Shown one piece after another: positions 34,729-43,734 of a stretch of 64,000 nt of DNA; within the stretch, counting starts at the first letter, position 1, and each line of letters begins with the position of its first letter. Made by a program: the position numbers and the translations under genes. This DNA is from Phycisphaerae bacterium. Lineage in GTDB: Bacteria; Planctomycetota; Phycisphaerae; Sedimentisphaerales; Anaerohalosphaeraceae. Location: positions 62,001 through 126,000 of the forward strand of contig JACZKQ010000019.1 of assembly GCA_014859965.1 (NCBI GenBank), written 5' to 3'. The notes below the pieces were generated by a model. It was not told the origin of the DNA. It ran no database searches and saw only the letters and a list, made by a program, of their open reading frames with translations.

Positions 34729-36063
34729 ATGTGGAAGCTGTTTGCGTGGTATTTTCGAATTTCGCTGATCATGCGCATACTGGTTTGCCTCGCGGCGGGC
34801 GCCGCGGCCGGGGGGATGTTGTGGGCGGCGGCACAATCAGGCGCAGGGAATCAGGCCGCGAGCATCCTGCGGGTGATCGAGCCGTTCGGCACAGTTTTTG
34901 TTCACATGTTGAAGATGATTGTAATTCCGGTTGTTTTCTTCTCGCTTGTTTCGGGAGCGTCTCATCTGGCGGTGGGCCGGTTCGGCCGGGTGGGTCTGAG
35001 GGTGATCGGGTGGTACCTCCTGTGCTCGCTCATCGCGGCGGTGGTTGGGGCCTGCCTGGCGATGCTGATTAATCCTGGCAGCGGCGCCGACCTTGCAGAA
35101 TGGCAGGCTATGGCGCAGGCAGCGGAACCGGCCCCTGTGACGGCGGCGCCAGCAATCAGTGGGACGGCGGCATTAGCGCAAATGGTGTATCGCATGTTTA
35201 CCAACCCGTTCGAAGCGCTGGCGACGGGCAACTTTCTGCCGATCATCGTGTTTTCGATATTGTTCGGGCTGGCGGTGCGGGTATCCATGGAGCGGGCCGC
35301 CAGCAAAGAAGATTCCGACCGGCTGGCAGGCCTCATGGGGATAGTGGAGGCGTGCCGCGATGCGATGTTCCGGCTGGTGGGATGGATCCTGGAGTACTCG
35401 CCGGTGGGAGTTTTTGCGCTGACGGCGGTCAACTTTGGACGGTACGGGCCGGCCATCGTGGGGCCGTATGTGAGCGTGACGATAGGCGTGGTGGCCGGCA
35501 TTGGCGTCATGGTCCTGTGCATCTACCCGGGACTTATGTTGGCGACGACGCGTCGCAATCCGTTCCCCGTACTGGGGCGCATGAAGGAGGCGATGATCAT
35601 GGCGCTGGTGACGCGGAGCAGCGCAGCGACGCTTTCGGTTTCGATACGAACGGCCGAGGAGCGGTTAGGTGTGCGGAACGAGTTGGCCGGGTTTTCTCTG
35701 CCACTGGGGTCGACGATCAACATGGACGGCGTCTGTGTCCACCTGCCGATGTTCGCCGTTCTGGCAGCCAACATGTTCGGCATCCAACTCAGCGTTTCCG
35801 GGCTGGCAGTGCTGGTGATTACGACAGTTTTGGCGTCGATCGGCGCAGGCGGCGTACCGGGGGGCAGTCTAATGCTGCTGTTCGTCATTTTGGAGACGAT
35901 GGGGCTTCGTCCGGAGCAGGTGGCGACGGTAGTGGCCTTGGCGCTGGGCATCAACCCCATTCTGGACATGTTCGAGACTATGAATAATGTCACCGGCGAT
36001 CTGGTATGCACCTATGTTGTAGCTGAAAATGAGCACCTGATCGGCGAGGCGGACATCGGATAA
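34729..36063 (+). CDS. Dicarboxylate/amino acid:cation symporter (DAACS family)
   Basis: A 444-residue secondary transporter. Family hallmarks are NPFEALATGNFLPIIVFSI, the HP1 serine-rich motif TRSSAATLSVSIR, the TM7 motif LPLGSTINMDG and the HP2 motif SIGAGGVPGGSL, then the Asp/Asn-containing NPILDMFETMNNVTGD. These residues bind Na+ or H+ and the carboxylate substrate in GltP, GltT and DctA. The Asp-Asn pattern would accept glutamate, aspartate or C4-dicarboxylates, and the sequence alone does not decide. It has 8-10 membrane segments and lies on the inner membrane. It starts just after the Cys-rich gene's terminator, so it has its own promoter. Confidence 0.93.
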   Translation: MWKLFAWYFRISLIMRILVCLAAGAAAGGMLWAAAQSGAGNQAASILRVIEPFGTVFVHMLKMIVIPVVFFSLVSGASHLAVGRFGRVGLRVIGWYLLCSLIAAVVGACLAMLINPGSGADLAEWQAMAQAAEPAPVTAAPAISGTAALAQMVYRMFTNPFEALATGNFLPIIVFSILFGLAVRVSMERAASKEDSDRLAGLMGIVEACRDAMFRLVGWILEYSPVGVFALTAVNFGRYGPAIVGPYVSVTIGVVAGIGVMVLCIYPGLMLATTRRNPFPVLGRMKEAMIMALVTRSSAATLSVSIRTAEERLGVRNELAGFSLPLGSTINMDGVCVHLPMFAVLAANMFGIQLSVSGLAVLVITTVLASIGAGGVPGGSLMLLFVILETMGLRPEQVATVVALALGINPILDMFETMNNVTGDLVCTYVVAENEHLIGEADIG

Positions 36064-36310
36064 TACGTCGCGTGCATGGCTGTTCGGGCGTGTGGGGGTC
36101 AGAAAAAATGCGCACTGGATGCACATCGCCTCTGCATGAAATGTCGATCTACCGCGACCGGACGCGCCCTGCATCCAATCACCGGCGGCCTAACCATTTG
36201 GAAACAAGTCACTTATGTCACGCTCCCCTTCCTGGCACGGTCATTGCGAATGGTATTGCAGCGTTCGAATCGCAGTGAAATGTAGTGTCCTGGGTTTGGA
36301 AGGAAGGACA

Positions 36311-37387
36311 ATGACGGCGGCAAGTCGAGTGATTGGAGTGCTCTGGGTGGTGGCGGTCCTGGCCGGACCGGCTGCACAGGCAAACAGAAGTGACGAACCC
36401 GGCACTGTGGTCATGCAGGCATTTGAACTGAGAATGGCCGGGCAGGTCGACGAGGCCAAACGGCTGCTCGAGACGGCTGTTGACGCAAACCGGGCAGATG
36501 CGGCAGTACAATTTGAATTAGCGCGAGTCCGTTTCTACACCATCTTCACCAATACGGACGGCGTCAACCTGGGTCCCGCGCAGAAGGCGATTGAAAAAGC
36601 CATTGCCATCGACGGCGACAATCCCAGGTATCACTTTTGGGCAGGCAAGATCGCGACCTACTACGGCATACAGAAGATGCACGGCGTTTTGAGCCGCCTC
36701 GAAATGCCCGGGCAGATGAACAAAGCCATAAAATCATTCGAGCGTGCAGTGGCATTGCAACCGGATTTCCATGAAGCGAGGGTGGACCTGATGGGCTTGT
36801 ATGACCGCCTTCCCTGGTTTGCCGGCGGCAACAAGTCGAAGGCGCGGCAGCAGCTACATAAATTGGAACAATTGGACCCGGTGTACGGCGCAAAGGCGCG
36901 ATGCGAAATACAACCCCGGAAGACCAGCGCCGAAAAGATCGCCATCTGGCAGAAGGTTGTCGACGCGCATCCGGACAATGCCGGCGCACATGCCGGGCTG
37001 GCCGGCGCGTACATGCAAAATGACGGGGCGCAGGCCGCCGACACGCAGTATGCCGTTGATCATTTGAACAGAGCGATCGAACTGGATGCGTCATACTGCA
37101 CCGAACTGCTGAATCTGGCCCGGTATTATGCACAGGCAAGAGAACACGATAAGGCCGAAAAGGCGATCCGGCGGTTTGTGAATTTCGACCCCGCGCCTCC
37201 GGTGGCCTTGCGTGCAAACGGGCTGCGGCAGTTGGCTCGGATCAAGAAGGCCCAACAGAAGCCCGACGAAGCGAAGGCGCTGCAGGCGGAAGCGGACGAC
37301 CGACGGAATGGGAGGTTCACCCGCTGCCCCCGGCAGACCTCTACAAGGCTCCGGTCAAACCATTACGACCGTGAGGGTTTGCCTTGA
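36311..37387 (+). CDS. Exported TPR-repeat protein, probable C-terminal frameshift
   Basis: A 358-residue protein with a Sec signal peptide (MTAASRVIGVLWVVAVLAG...AQA). The start is fixed by GGAAGGA just upstream. At least five tetratricopeptide-like repeats follow (for example AFELRMAGQVDEAKRLLETA, KAIKSFERAVALQPDFHEAR and LNLARYYAQAREHDKAEKAI). These form a helical protein-binding solenoid, probably periplasmic. The last 30 residues turn Arg-rich and unlike the rest (RRNGRFTRCPRQTSTRL). From about 37300 another frame reads EWEVHPLPPADLYKAPVKP and stops at 37374, which looks more natural. A one- or two-base indel near 37300 is likely. No function is assigned. Confidence 0.8.
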   Translation: MTAASRVIGVLWVVAVLAGPAAQANRSDEPGTVVMQAFELRMAGQVDEAKRLLETAVDANRADAAVQFELARVRFYTIFTNTDGVNLGPAQKAIEKAIAIDGDNPRYHFWAGKIATYYGIQKMHGVLSRLEMPGQMNKAIKSFERAVALQPDFHEARVDLMGLYDRLPWFAGGNKSKARQQLHKLEQLDPVYGAKARCEIQPRKTSAEKIAIWQKVVDAHPDNAGAHAGLAGAYMQNDGAQAADTQYAVDHLNRAIELDASYCTELLNLARYYAQAREHDKAEKAIRRFVNFDPAPPVALRANGLRQLARIKKAQQKPDEAKALQAEADDRRNGRFTRCPRQTSTRLRSNHYDREGLP

Positions 37388-37436
37388 CGGGGAATTTTGT
37401 GTATAATAGGAAGGGACGGGACGGAAAGGCGAGCAC

Positions 37437-37916
37437 ATGAGATATCTGTTATTGGTCATAGCGATCGCGGGATTATTGTTAACGGCAGGCTGCGCGAGCC
37501 AACGGCAGCAGGCGTACCGATGGCAGTATCGGGCCGGCACGATGTACGAGTACAACAAGCTAATTGAAGCCTACAATGCCGAGAGCGGCAATCCACCTCC
37601 CCTGCCGCCCCTTTCAGATGTGCCGGGGGAAGGCAGTTGGGTAAAGGTGCCGCTCCGGGACGACGCGGTGGTGGTCTATGACGAGTACCATCCGCACGGC
37701 CGGGTCGTGATTGTGGACGATCCCTACTACACCGATTGGTATCATCCGCGGACGTACGTCGGGACGTCTTATTTCTACAGCCCGCAACGGCGTTACCGGG
37801 GCAGCAGCATTTCCGTAGGCTTTGGGTTCGGCTCTCCCGGCCATTATCACGGGCCTTTCGGGCCTCCTTATGGACACTTCGGCCGCTCGGGTTACGGCGC
37901 TGGCCGCCGGCGGTGA
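37437..37916 (+). CDS. Small lipoprotein with Tyr/Gly/His-rich C-terminus
   Basis: A 159-residue lipoprotein with signal MRYLLLVIAIAGLLLTAGC and a clear LTAGC lipobox. The mature part carries WVKVPLRDDAVVVYDEYHP and many Tyr, His, Arg and Pro residues. It ends in a low-complexity GFGFGSPGHYHGPFGPPYG stretch. No known domain. AAAGG lies about seven bases before the ATG. It follows the TPR gene by 49 bases and may be cotranscribed with it. It is probably anchored to the outer or inner membrane facing the periplasm. Confidence 0.75.
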   Translation: MRYLLLVIAIAGLLLTAGCASQRQQAYRWQYRAGTMYEYNKLIEAYNAESGNPPPLPPLSDVPGEGSWVKVPLRDDAVVVYDEYHPHGRVVIVDDPYYTDWYHPRTYVGTSYFYSPQRRYRGSSISVGFGFGSPGHYHGPFGPPYGHFGRSGYGAGRRR

Positions 37917-38284
37917 TGGACTGTCACGGGGGGAGAGTTACACGTCCGAGTTGGCTCTGATGTGCGCGACGAGTTCGTCGACCTGGCAAAAAGCCAGCCG
38001 TAATAAACGGCGAGTCTGCGGGGATATTCGACAGATCGGCGCCAATGATCGTTCTGTTGCGGTTCACGGTGGTTCCTTTCGGGCCCCAAGCAAGCGGCGC
38101 TCGGACGGGGCTGTGATTATGCCGAATACTCCGCGAAGGCAACGTCGCTTCGCAGAATACCCGCATGAGCATTTTCCTTGACCTGCCCGACCGATGCTGA
38201 TTAAATAGGCTGGATATGCATTTAATACGCAAACAGATGCAGTATTGCGTGAGAATTCACCACTAATAGAAAGGATAATGCGGG
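37917..38284 (+). other. Intergenic region upstream of the aminotransferase gene
   Basis: No gene is convincing. Directly after the lipoprotein stop the same frame reads on for 27 codons (ending VRDEFVDLAKSQP), which may be chance. A promoter is proposed at 38178-38206. No terminator is seen. Confidence 0.3.
38178..38206 (+). promoter_or_regulatory. Sigma70-type promoter of the aminotransferase operon
   Basis: TTGACC (38178-38183) and TTAAAT (38201-38206) are separated by 17 bases, with five and four of six matches. The transcript would start about 70 bases before the ATG at 38285, which is preceded by AAAGGATAA. Confidence 0.45.
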
Positions 38285-39469
38285 ATGAAGGTCAGCAAGC
38301 GGGCACAGGCCGTGCCGCCGTCGGCGACGATGGCCGTGACGACCAGAGCCAATGAGATGAAGGCGCAGGGCATTGATGTGGTGGGATTTGGCGCAGGTGA
38401 GCCGGATTTTGACACGCCGGATTATATCAAGCAGGCGGCAATCGACGCGATACAGGCCGGCAAAACAAAATATACGGCGACATCCGGGACAATCGAGCTG
38501 CGGAAAGCCATTGCGGACAAGTTGAAGCGTGAAAACAAGTTGACGTATACCCCCGAGCAAATTATCGTGAATATTGGGGCCAAGCACTCGGTGTACGAGT
38601 GTATGCAGGCGGTTCTGGACCCCGGCGACGAGGTCATACTGCCGACGCCCTACTGGGTGACGTATCCCGAGGCGGTCAAACTGGCCGGAGCGACGCCGGT
38701 CGTCGTGCGGACACAGAGCAGCAATGGTTACAAACTCACACCCGAGCAGTTGAAGGCGGCGACGAATGATAAGACCGCGCTTCTCGTCCTCAATTCGCCA
38801 AACAATCCGGGGGGGTTCTCGTATACACCAGACGAACTTGCCGCATTGGCCAAGGCCCTTGAGGGCACCAGGATTATGGTTCTTTCTGATGAGATTTACG
38901 AGAAACTCATATATGGCGACACCCGTTTCGTAAGTTTCGCCTCACTGAGCGAGGATGCCTACCGACGGACGTTGACGGTTAACGGCCTGAGCAAGGCATT
39001 TGCGATGACCGGATGGCGGCTGGGTTACACGGCCGGCCCGCTGGACGTCATCAAAGCAATGGGACGGCTGCAGGACCACATGACCCAGAACCCGGTAACG
39101 TTTGCACAATCGGCGGCGGTTACGGCCTTGAACGATACGAGCGACGCAGTGGAAAAGATGCGTATCGAATTTGAGAAACGGGGCGTTTATATTCATAAGC
39201 GGCTCAATGCGATCAAGGGCGTCGCCTGCGACAAACCCACGGGTGCGTTTTATGCGTTTCCTGATGTTTCGGCGCACTACGGCCGAACGATCGGCGGCGC
39301 GGAGATCAACGGGAGCCTGGACTTTGCGTCGGCTCTTCTGGAGCAGGCGCAGGTAGCGATTGTCCCGGGCGAGCCCTTCGGCTGCCCCGAGAATGTACGT
39401 TTGAGTTTTGCCTGCTCAATGGCACAGATTGAAAAGGGTCTCGACAGGATCGAGAAATGGCTGAGTTGA
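38285..39469 (+). CDS. Class I PLP-dependent aminotransferase (aspartate aminotransferase type)
   Basis: A 394-residue PLP enzyme close to bacterial aspartate aminotransferases of the Ib subgroup. Motifs are GFGAGEPDFDTPDYI, KTKYTATSGTIELRKAI, the NSPNNPGG loop (cofactor-binding Asn), SDEIYEKL (Asp and Tyr of the cofactor site), the PLP-lysine motif NGLSKAFAMTGWRLGY, and the C-terminal substrate Arg in NVRLSFACS. It should transfer amino groups between aspartate, or another dicarboxylic or aromatic amino acid, and 2-oxoglutarate. It overlaps the next gene by 13 bases, so the two are probably coupled. Confidence 0.93.
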   Translation: MKVSKRAQAVPPSATMAVTTRANEMKAQGIDVVGFGAGEPDFDTPDYIKQAAIDAIQAGKTKYTATSGTIELRKAIADKLKRENKLTYTPEQIIVNIGAKHSVYECMQAVLDPGDEVILPTPYWVTYPEAVKLAGATPVVVRTQSSNGYKLTPEQLKAATNDKTALLVLNSPNNPGGFSYTPDELAALAKALEGTRIMVLSDEIYEKLIYGDTRFVSFASLSEDAYRRTLTVNGLSKAFAMTGWRLGYTAGPLDVIKAMGRLQDHMTQNPVTFAQSAAVTALNDTSDAVEKMRIEFEKRGVYIHKRLNAIKGVACDKPTGAFYAFPDVSAHYGRTIGGAEINGSLDFASALLEQAQVAIVPGEPFGCPENVRLSFACSMAQIEKGLDRIEKWLS

Positions 39470-41751
39470 CGGAGAACGGAACCAGACATTCTATTCTCAG
39501 AATTTGGACGGCGGCAGCGCTCTGGGCCATGATCGCCATCTTCGCGGGTCACGCATGCACACACATGGTGGCGGCCGGCGATACGTGGGTGGCGATGGCG
39601 TGCGGGCGGCACTTCGTGGAGCACGGGGTCGACACGGTCGAACCGTTCAGCTTTAATTCGCATAAGGCGGGCCCTACGCAAGCCCAGTTGGAGAGGTTTC
39701 CGGAATGGACGCGGCCGATCATCCAGAAGATTCATCCGACTGGATGGATTAACCAGAACTGGCTGACGCACGTGATTTTTTATCGTATGGCCCAGGCGTT
39801 TGGGACCGATGGGGATTACGACTACAACGCCTTGGTCTACTGGAAGTTCGGCGTGACGTTTTTGTGCGCGGTGTGCGTCTACTATATCGGGCGGGTCATG
39901 GGTGCAAGCGCGCCCTGGGCGGCGGCGGGAGCCTGTTTCGCCGTTTTTGTGGGGCGGACCTTCATTGACATAAGGCCAGCGGTTTTTTCGAATGTGCTGG
40001 TCGCAGCGTACCTGCTCATTTTGGTGCTTGCGACCTACAGAAACTTTCATTATATCTGGCTGATCGTGCCGCTGCTGGTCTTCTGGTGCAACGTTCACGG
40101 CGGGTACGTCTATGCCTTTATGATGCTTGTGGTCTTTGCGGGGATTCATTTTGTTACGATTCCCTTCAGGAAAGTGTTTCCGAGCATAGGGTTTAAGGGG
40201 GTGCTGCACACGGCGGGCGCCGGCCTTGTCGCGTTTCTGGCAATGCTCATCTTCAACCCGTTCCACCTGACCAACCTCACGCATACGTTCGAGATCAGCA
40301 TTTCGAAACACGCTGAATCGTGGCGGACGGTGAACGAATGGCACGGGGCTTTCGAGTGGAACAATCCGGTGGGCGAGGAGACGGCATTTCTCGTCATGTT
40401 TATTCTGATGTTCGCGGCGATGGGCTTGTGGATAGTGGCAATGACGCTCAGGCCGCGGGTTGAGACAAGGCGGCGGGCACGGGGCAATGGCGACCCGATC
40501 CCGGGCACTTTCGAGTGGCCCAAGGTCGATCTGGCTTATATCGCGATTGCAATCTATACGGTTTCCATGGCAGTCAAGATGCGGCGGTTTATTCCGCTTG
40601 CGGGAGTAGCGATGTGCCCGCTGATGGCGCTCTTCCTGGACCATGCTGTCAAAATGATCGGCGCGCGGGTGCAGTTTAACCGGACGGGTCGACTGGACTT
40701 GCCTGCCCTGCCGGCCAGACTGCGGTGGGCGGTCCCGGCGGGATTCACCGTAGCGGCGGTTCTCCTCGGAACACTTTGGGGAGCGCGTTATAAGCATGTT
40801 TATCTCGACCCGTGGGCCAACGACGACGTGCGGGACTCTGTCTTCATGCGAATGACGGCATCGAATATTAAGCCGTTTGAAGTATGCTGGTTCATCCGCG
40901 AGAACAACCTCAGCGGCCGTATATTCAATCACTGGACAGAAGGCGGCGCCGTGGCATTCGGTCAACACCCGGATGAAAAGACGGGTGAGATTCCGCTGAA
41001 GCTGTTTATGGACGGTCGTGCACAGGCGGCTTACAATCATGACAAGTTTAAGCTGTGGCAGTATATTAAGAGCGGGGGCCCGCAGGTTCGCAGCGCATTT
41101 CTGGCTAAACGCAAGCTTGCGTACCCCGATTTCGAGAAGATCGGCGCGTGGATCGACGCCCAGTTGAAGGAACACGACGTGTGGGTGATTCTGATGCCGG
41201 TCAATGAGATCAATTCCGATTTCATGATGGGCATGCAGACGCAGACAAACTGGCGCACGGCTTACATGGACAATTACCAGTTTCTTCTGATCAACAAGGA
41301 AACGCCGCAGGGACAGCAGCTTTTGGATGACATACTCAACCAGAAGGCCCGGTTTCCCAATGATTTTTCGAAGGAGCTGACGCTGGCCAAGAACCTGCTG
41401 GCCTTCAGGGATGAGGCTTTGTCGCGCCGCGGGCTGGAGCACGCGATAAGGTCGTTCGAAGTCGACAACTCTCAGGCCCCGATGCAGTTGCTGGTACACG
41501 ATGCGGCCATGCGGCATGCACATCTGCGGGCGGCGGCGACCGCCTTTATTGTCTCATACCTGGACCGTTTCATAAGCAATAAGCATGTGTACGCGACCCA
41601 GGGGGGCTATACGAAGAAGCTGGTCGCGGCGATGATCGCAGCCAACTATCTTGCGGGAACCCCGAATCCGGAGTACAAAGAGAAGTACGGCGGCCTTGAC
41701 GAACTGTACAAGGAAGAACAGCAGCGTATTGGACAAAAAGCAAGATGGTAA
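39457..41751 (+). CDS. Large polytopic membrane protein, possible GT-C-type glycosyltransferase
   Basis: A 764-residue protein with about ten membrane helices in the first 450 residues and a soluble C-terminal third. The N-terminal periplasmic loop after helix 1 holds GDTWVAMACGRHFVEHGVDT and GWINQNWLTHVIFY. This resembles the acidic first loop and layout of GT-C transferases that use polyprenyl-phosphate sugars, but no single motif proves it. The ATG lies within the end of the aminotransferase gene, and the stop overlaps the start of a GT2 enzyme that could make a polyprenyl-phosphate sugar donor. That neighbour supports a role in envelope or protein glycosylation. Confidence 0.7.
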   Translation: MAELTENGTRHSILRIWTAAALWAMIAIFAGHACTHMVAAGDTWVAMACGRHFVEHGVDTVEPFSFNSHKAGPTQAQLERFPEWTRPIIQKIHPTGWINQNWLTHVIFYRMAQAFGTDGDYDYNALVYWKFGVTFLCAVCVYYIGRVMGASAPWAAAGACFAVFVGRTFIDIRPAVFSNVLVAAYLLILVLATYRNFHYIWLIVPLLVFWCNVHGGYVYAFMMLVVFAGIHFVTIPFRKVFPSIGFKGVLHTAGAGLVAFLAMLIFNPFHLTNLTHTFEISISKHAESWRTVNEWHGAFEWNNPVGEETAFLVMFILMFAAMGLWIVAMTLRPRVETRRRARGNGDPIPGTFEWPKVDLAYIAIAIYTVSMAVKMRRFIPLAGVAMCPLMALFLDHAVKMIGARVQFNRTGRLDLPALPARLRWAVPAGFTVAAVLLGTLWGARYKHVYLDPWANDDVRDSVFMRMTASNIKPFEVCWFIRENNLSGRIFNHWTEGGAVAFGQHPDEKTGEIPLKLFMDGRAQAAYNHDKFKLWQYIKSGGPQVRSAFLAKRKLAYPDFEKIGAWIDAQLKEHDVWVILMPVNEINSDFMMGMQTQTNWRTAYMDNYQFLLINKETPQGQQLLDDILNQKARFPNDFSKELTLAKNLLAFRDEALSRRGLEHAIRSFEVDNSQAPMQLLVHDAAMRHAHLRAAATAFIVSYLDRFISNKHVYATQGGYTKKLVAAMIAANYLAGTPNPEYKEKYGGLDELYKEEQQRIGQKARW

Positions 41752-42485
41752 TGAATGCTTCTCTCCACCCCGACGATTCCGGTCTCGGCCGGTGTGAGAT
41801 CAGTGTATTTTTTCCCTGCCACAACGAAGCAGCAAGCGTGGAATCGCTGGTGCGCAAGACCATTGGCGTCCTGAATGAAGTCGCCTCCGATTATGAGATT
41901 ATTATTGTTGACGACGGCAGCACGGATGAGACACCGGCGATTGCCGATCGGCTGGTTGACGAACTTGCGGCAGTGAAGGTGGTCCACCACCCGACGAACC
42001 TCGGCTATGGGGCGGCGCTGCAGTCGGGTTTCAGGGCAGCGACAAAGGAGTGGGTATTTTACACCGACGGAGACGCCCAGTTCGATGTCGAGGAATTAAA
42101 AGGCATTCTACCGCTCGCAGGGCAGTACGATATTGTGAGCTGTTACCGCCTGAATCGGCAGGAGGGCTGGCGGAGGCGTTTGAGTGCATTCTGCTGGAAC
42201 CGGCTGGTCGGCCGGGTATTTCGAATGCGCCTGAAAGACGTGGACTGTGCATTTAAGCTGTACCGCCGTGAGATTTTCGACCGGATTGAAATGCAGAGCC
42301 AGGGCGCCTTGATCGATGCGGAAATACTGGCTCGGGCGCTGCGCAAAGGCTACACGATCGGACAGGCGGGCGTGCGGCACTATCCGCGAAGGTCGGGAAG
42401 GTCGTCGGGCGGCGATCCACGGGTAATCCTGCGTGCGTTTCGAGAACTGCTGCAATTACGCGGCGAGATTTTGCGTGATGGATGA
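41745..42485 (+). CDS. GT2 glycosyltransferase (dolichol/polyprenyl-phosphate mannosyltransferase-like)
   Basis: A 246-residue GT-A-fold enzyme. It has VFFPCHNEAASVESLV, the nucleotide-sugar motif IIIVDDGSTDETP, HPTNLGYGAALQSGF, the metal-binding DGDAQFD and a conserved DVDCAFKLYRR. Without C-terminal membrane helices it resembles soluble DPM1-type enzymes, which transfer a hexose from a nucleotide to a polyprenyl phosphate. It overlaps the upstream membrane protein by seven bases and the downstream alanine racemase by four (ATGA). Tight coupling suggests these genes serve one envelope pathway. The actual sugar is unknown. Confidence 0.9.
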   Translation: MVMNASLHPDDSGLGRCEISVFFPCHNEAASVESLVRKTIGVLNEVASDYEIIIVDDGSTDETPAIADRLVDELAAVKVVHHPTNLGYGAALQSGFRAATKEWVFYTDGDAQFDVEELKGILPLAGQYDIVSCYRLNRQEGWRRRLSAFCWNRLVGRVFRMRLKDVDCAFKLYRREIFDRIEMQSQGALIDAEILARALRKGYTIGQAGVRHYPRRSGRSSGGDPRVILRAFRELLQLRGEILRDG

Positions 42486-43639
42486 CCATGAAACTTTATC
42501 GCGGCCATGCCCTGATTCGACCGGATCTGCAGGCGCACATCTATTCGAGAGCGCTTCTGAATAACGCAATGAACCTGAAGCGGCTCTGTGCGCCCGGAAC
42601 ACGTTTCTGCGCGGTGGTGAAGGCCAATGCGTATGGGCACGGCCTCCATGAGGTGGTCAACGTTCTCCAGGGCGCGGACGTGGACTTCTTTGCAGTTGCG
42701 AGCTTCTACGAGGCGATCCACATCGCCGAAATGGTGCATCGCCAATCGATCCTGATTCTTGAGCCGCTGATTGAGGGTGCGCCGCCTGACCAGGTTTTTG
42801 CGTGCGCCCATTACGACCTGCACTGTGTCGCGGCGTCACTGGAAGCGGTGACGTACGTTGCCGGCCTGCTGGCGGGCGGCATTCAGGTGCTGAATCTGCA
42901 CCTGAACGTGGAGTCGGGTATGGGGCGCTGCGGTGTCGAGGAGGCGTGCGCGGCGGAGATGATCCGGCGGATCGACGCGTGTCCGAATCTGCGTCTGGCC
43001 GGCATATATACGCATTTTGCGACGGCGGACGAGGACGATCATTCGTACGCCCGGGACCAGTTGAAGCGTTTCAACGGTTTCCTCGATCGCATGCACCTGC
43101 GGGCGCGGCCGGATGTCCTGGTGCATGCGGCCAACAGCGCCGCAACGATCAAAATGCCGGACGCACATTTCGACATGGTGCGGTGCGGAGTGAGCCTTTA
43201 CGGTTATTACTCAAGGCCGATGGCCAACGCGCCGGTGCGGCTGGAGCCGGCGATGAAACTGCAAGCGCCCATTACGCAGCTCAAGCGGATCGCGGCGGGA
43301 GAATCGGTGAGTTACGGACGGTCGTTCATGGCGCCGCGGGACACGACGGCCGCGATTATTCCACTGGGCTATGCGGACGGCTACCGGCGGTGTTTTTCGA
43401 ATCGGGCGGTGATGAAGCTGGGCGAGCACATAGCGCCTGTGATCGGACGGGTGTGCATGGACCAGATCATCCTCGACGTGACCGACGTGCCGGGTGTGCG
43501 ATTAGGTCAAATAGTGACGGTGATCGATTCGGACCACGACTCCCCTTGCGGAGTGTACCGGCTTGCGGAACTCGCCGATACGATTTGTTACGAGATTCTG
43601 ACGTGTGTGCATGCACACGTAAACCGCATCGTGCACTAA
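42482..43639 (+). CDS. alr: Alanine racemase
   Basis: A 385-residue PLP enzyme making D-alanine for peptidoglycan. The PLP-lysine lies in CAVVKANAYGHGLHEV near residue 41. HLNVESGMGRCGV, YTHFATADEDDHSY, RCGVSLYGYY and GYADGYRR follow. The C-terminal catalytic Tyr region and GRVCMDQIILDVTDVPG are the standard Alr signatures. Length is normal. The start at 42482 overlaps the GT2 stop; the second ATG at 42488 is equally possible. It supports the idea that this operon makes cell-wall material, in a phylum where peptidoglycan was long disputed. Confidence 0.93.
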   Translation: MTMKLYRGHALIRPDLQAHIYSRALLNNAMNLKRLCAPGTRFCAVVKANAYGHGLHEVVNVLQGADVDFFAVASFYEAIHIAEMVHRQSILILEPLIEGAPPDQVFACAHYDLHCVAASLEAVTYVAGLLAGGIQVLNLHLNVESGMGRCGVEEACAAEMIRRIDACPNLRLAGIYTHFATADEDDHSYARDQLKRFNGFLDRMHLRARPDVLVHAANSAATIKMPDAHFDMVRCGVSLYGYYSRPMANAPVRLEPAMKLQAPITQLKRIAAGESVSYGRSFMAPRDTTAAIIPLGYADGYRRCFSNRAVMKLGEHIAPVIGRVCMDQIILDVTDVPGVRLGQIVTVIDSDHDSPCGVYRLAELADTICYEILTCVHAHVNRIVH

Positions 43640-43734
43640 ACCCGCTTGTTGCCTCGGTGCACTTAAGTGGTGCAGAAGCCGTATTGTGAAATCAGGGAGG
43701 AAGATGCCGGGCGCAGGCCGGGAGTCAAGAGAAT

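Noticed and set aside
36261-36285. GTTCGAATC-like T-arm sequence suggesting a tRNA
   Set aside because: The stem has a mismatch, and no acceptor stem, D-arm or anticodon arm can be folded around it.
37917-38000. Read-on frame after the lipoprotein stop (27 codons ending VRDEFVDLAKSQP)
   Set aside because: It has no start codon or ribosome site and may be chance; there is no basis for stop-codon readthrough.
39277-41523. 748-residue open frame on the minus strand, opposite the GT-C-like protein gene
   Set aside because: It is rich in Arg, His and Pro, lacks any domain or ribosome site, and lies opposite a plus-strand gene with clear membrane helices and operon overlaps. It is a shadow of GC-biased coding.
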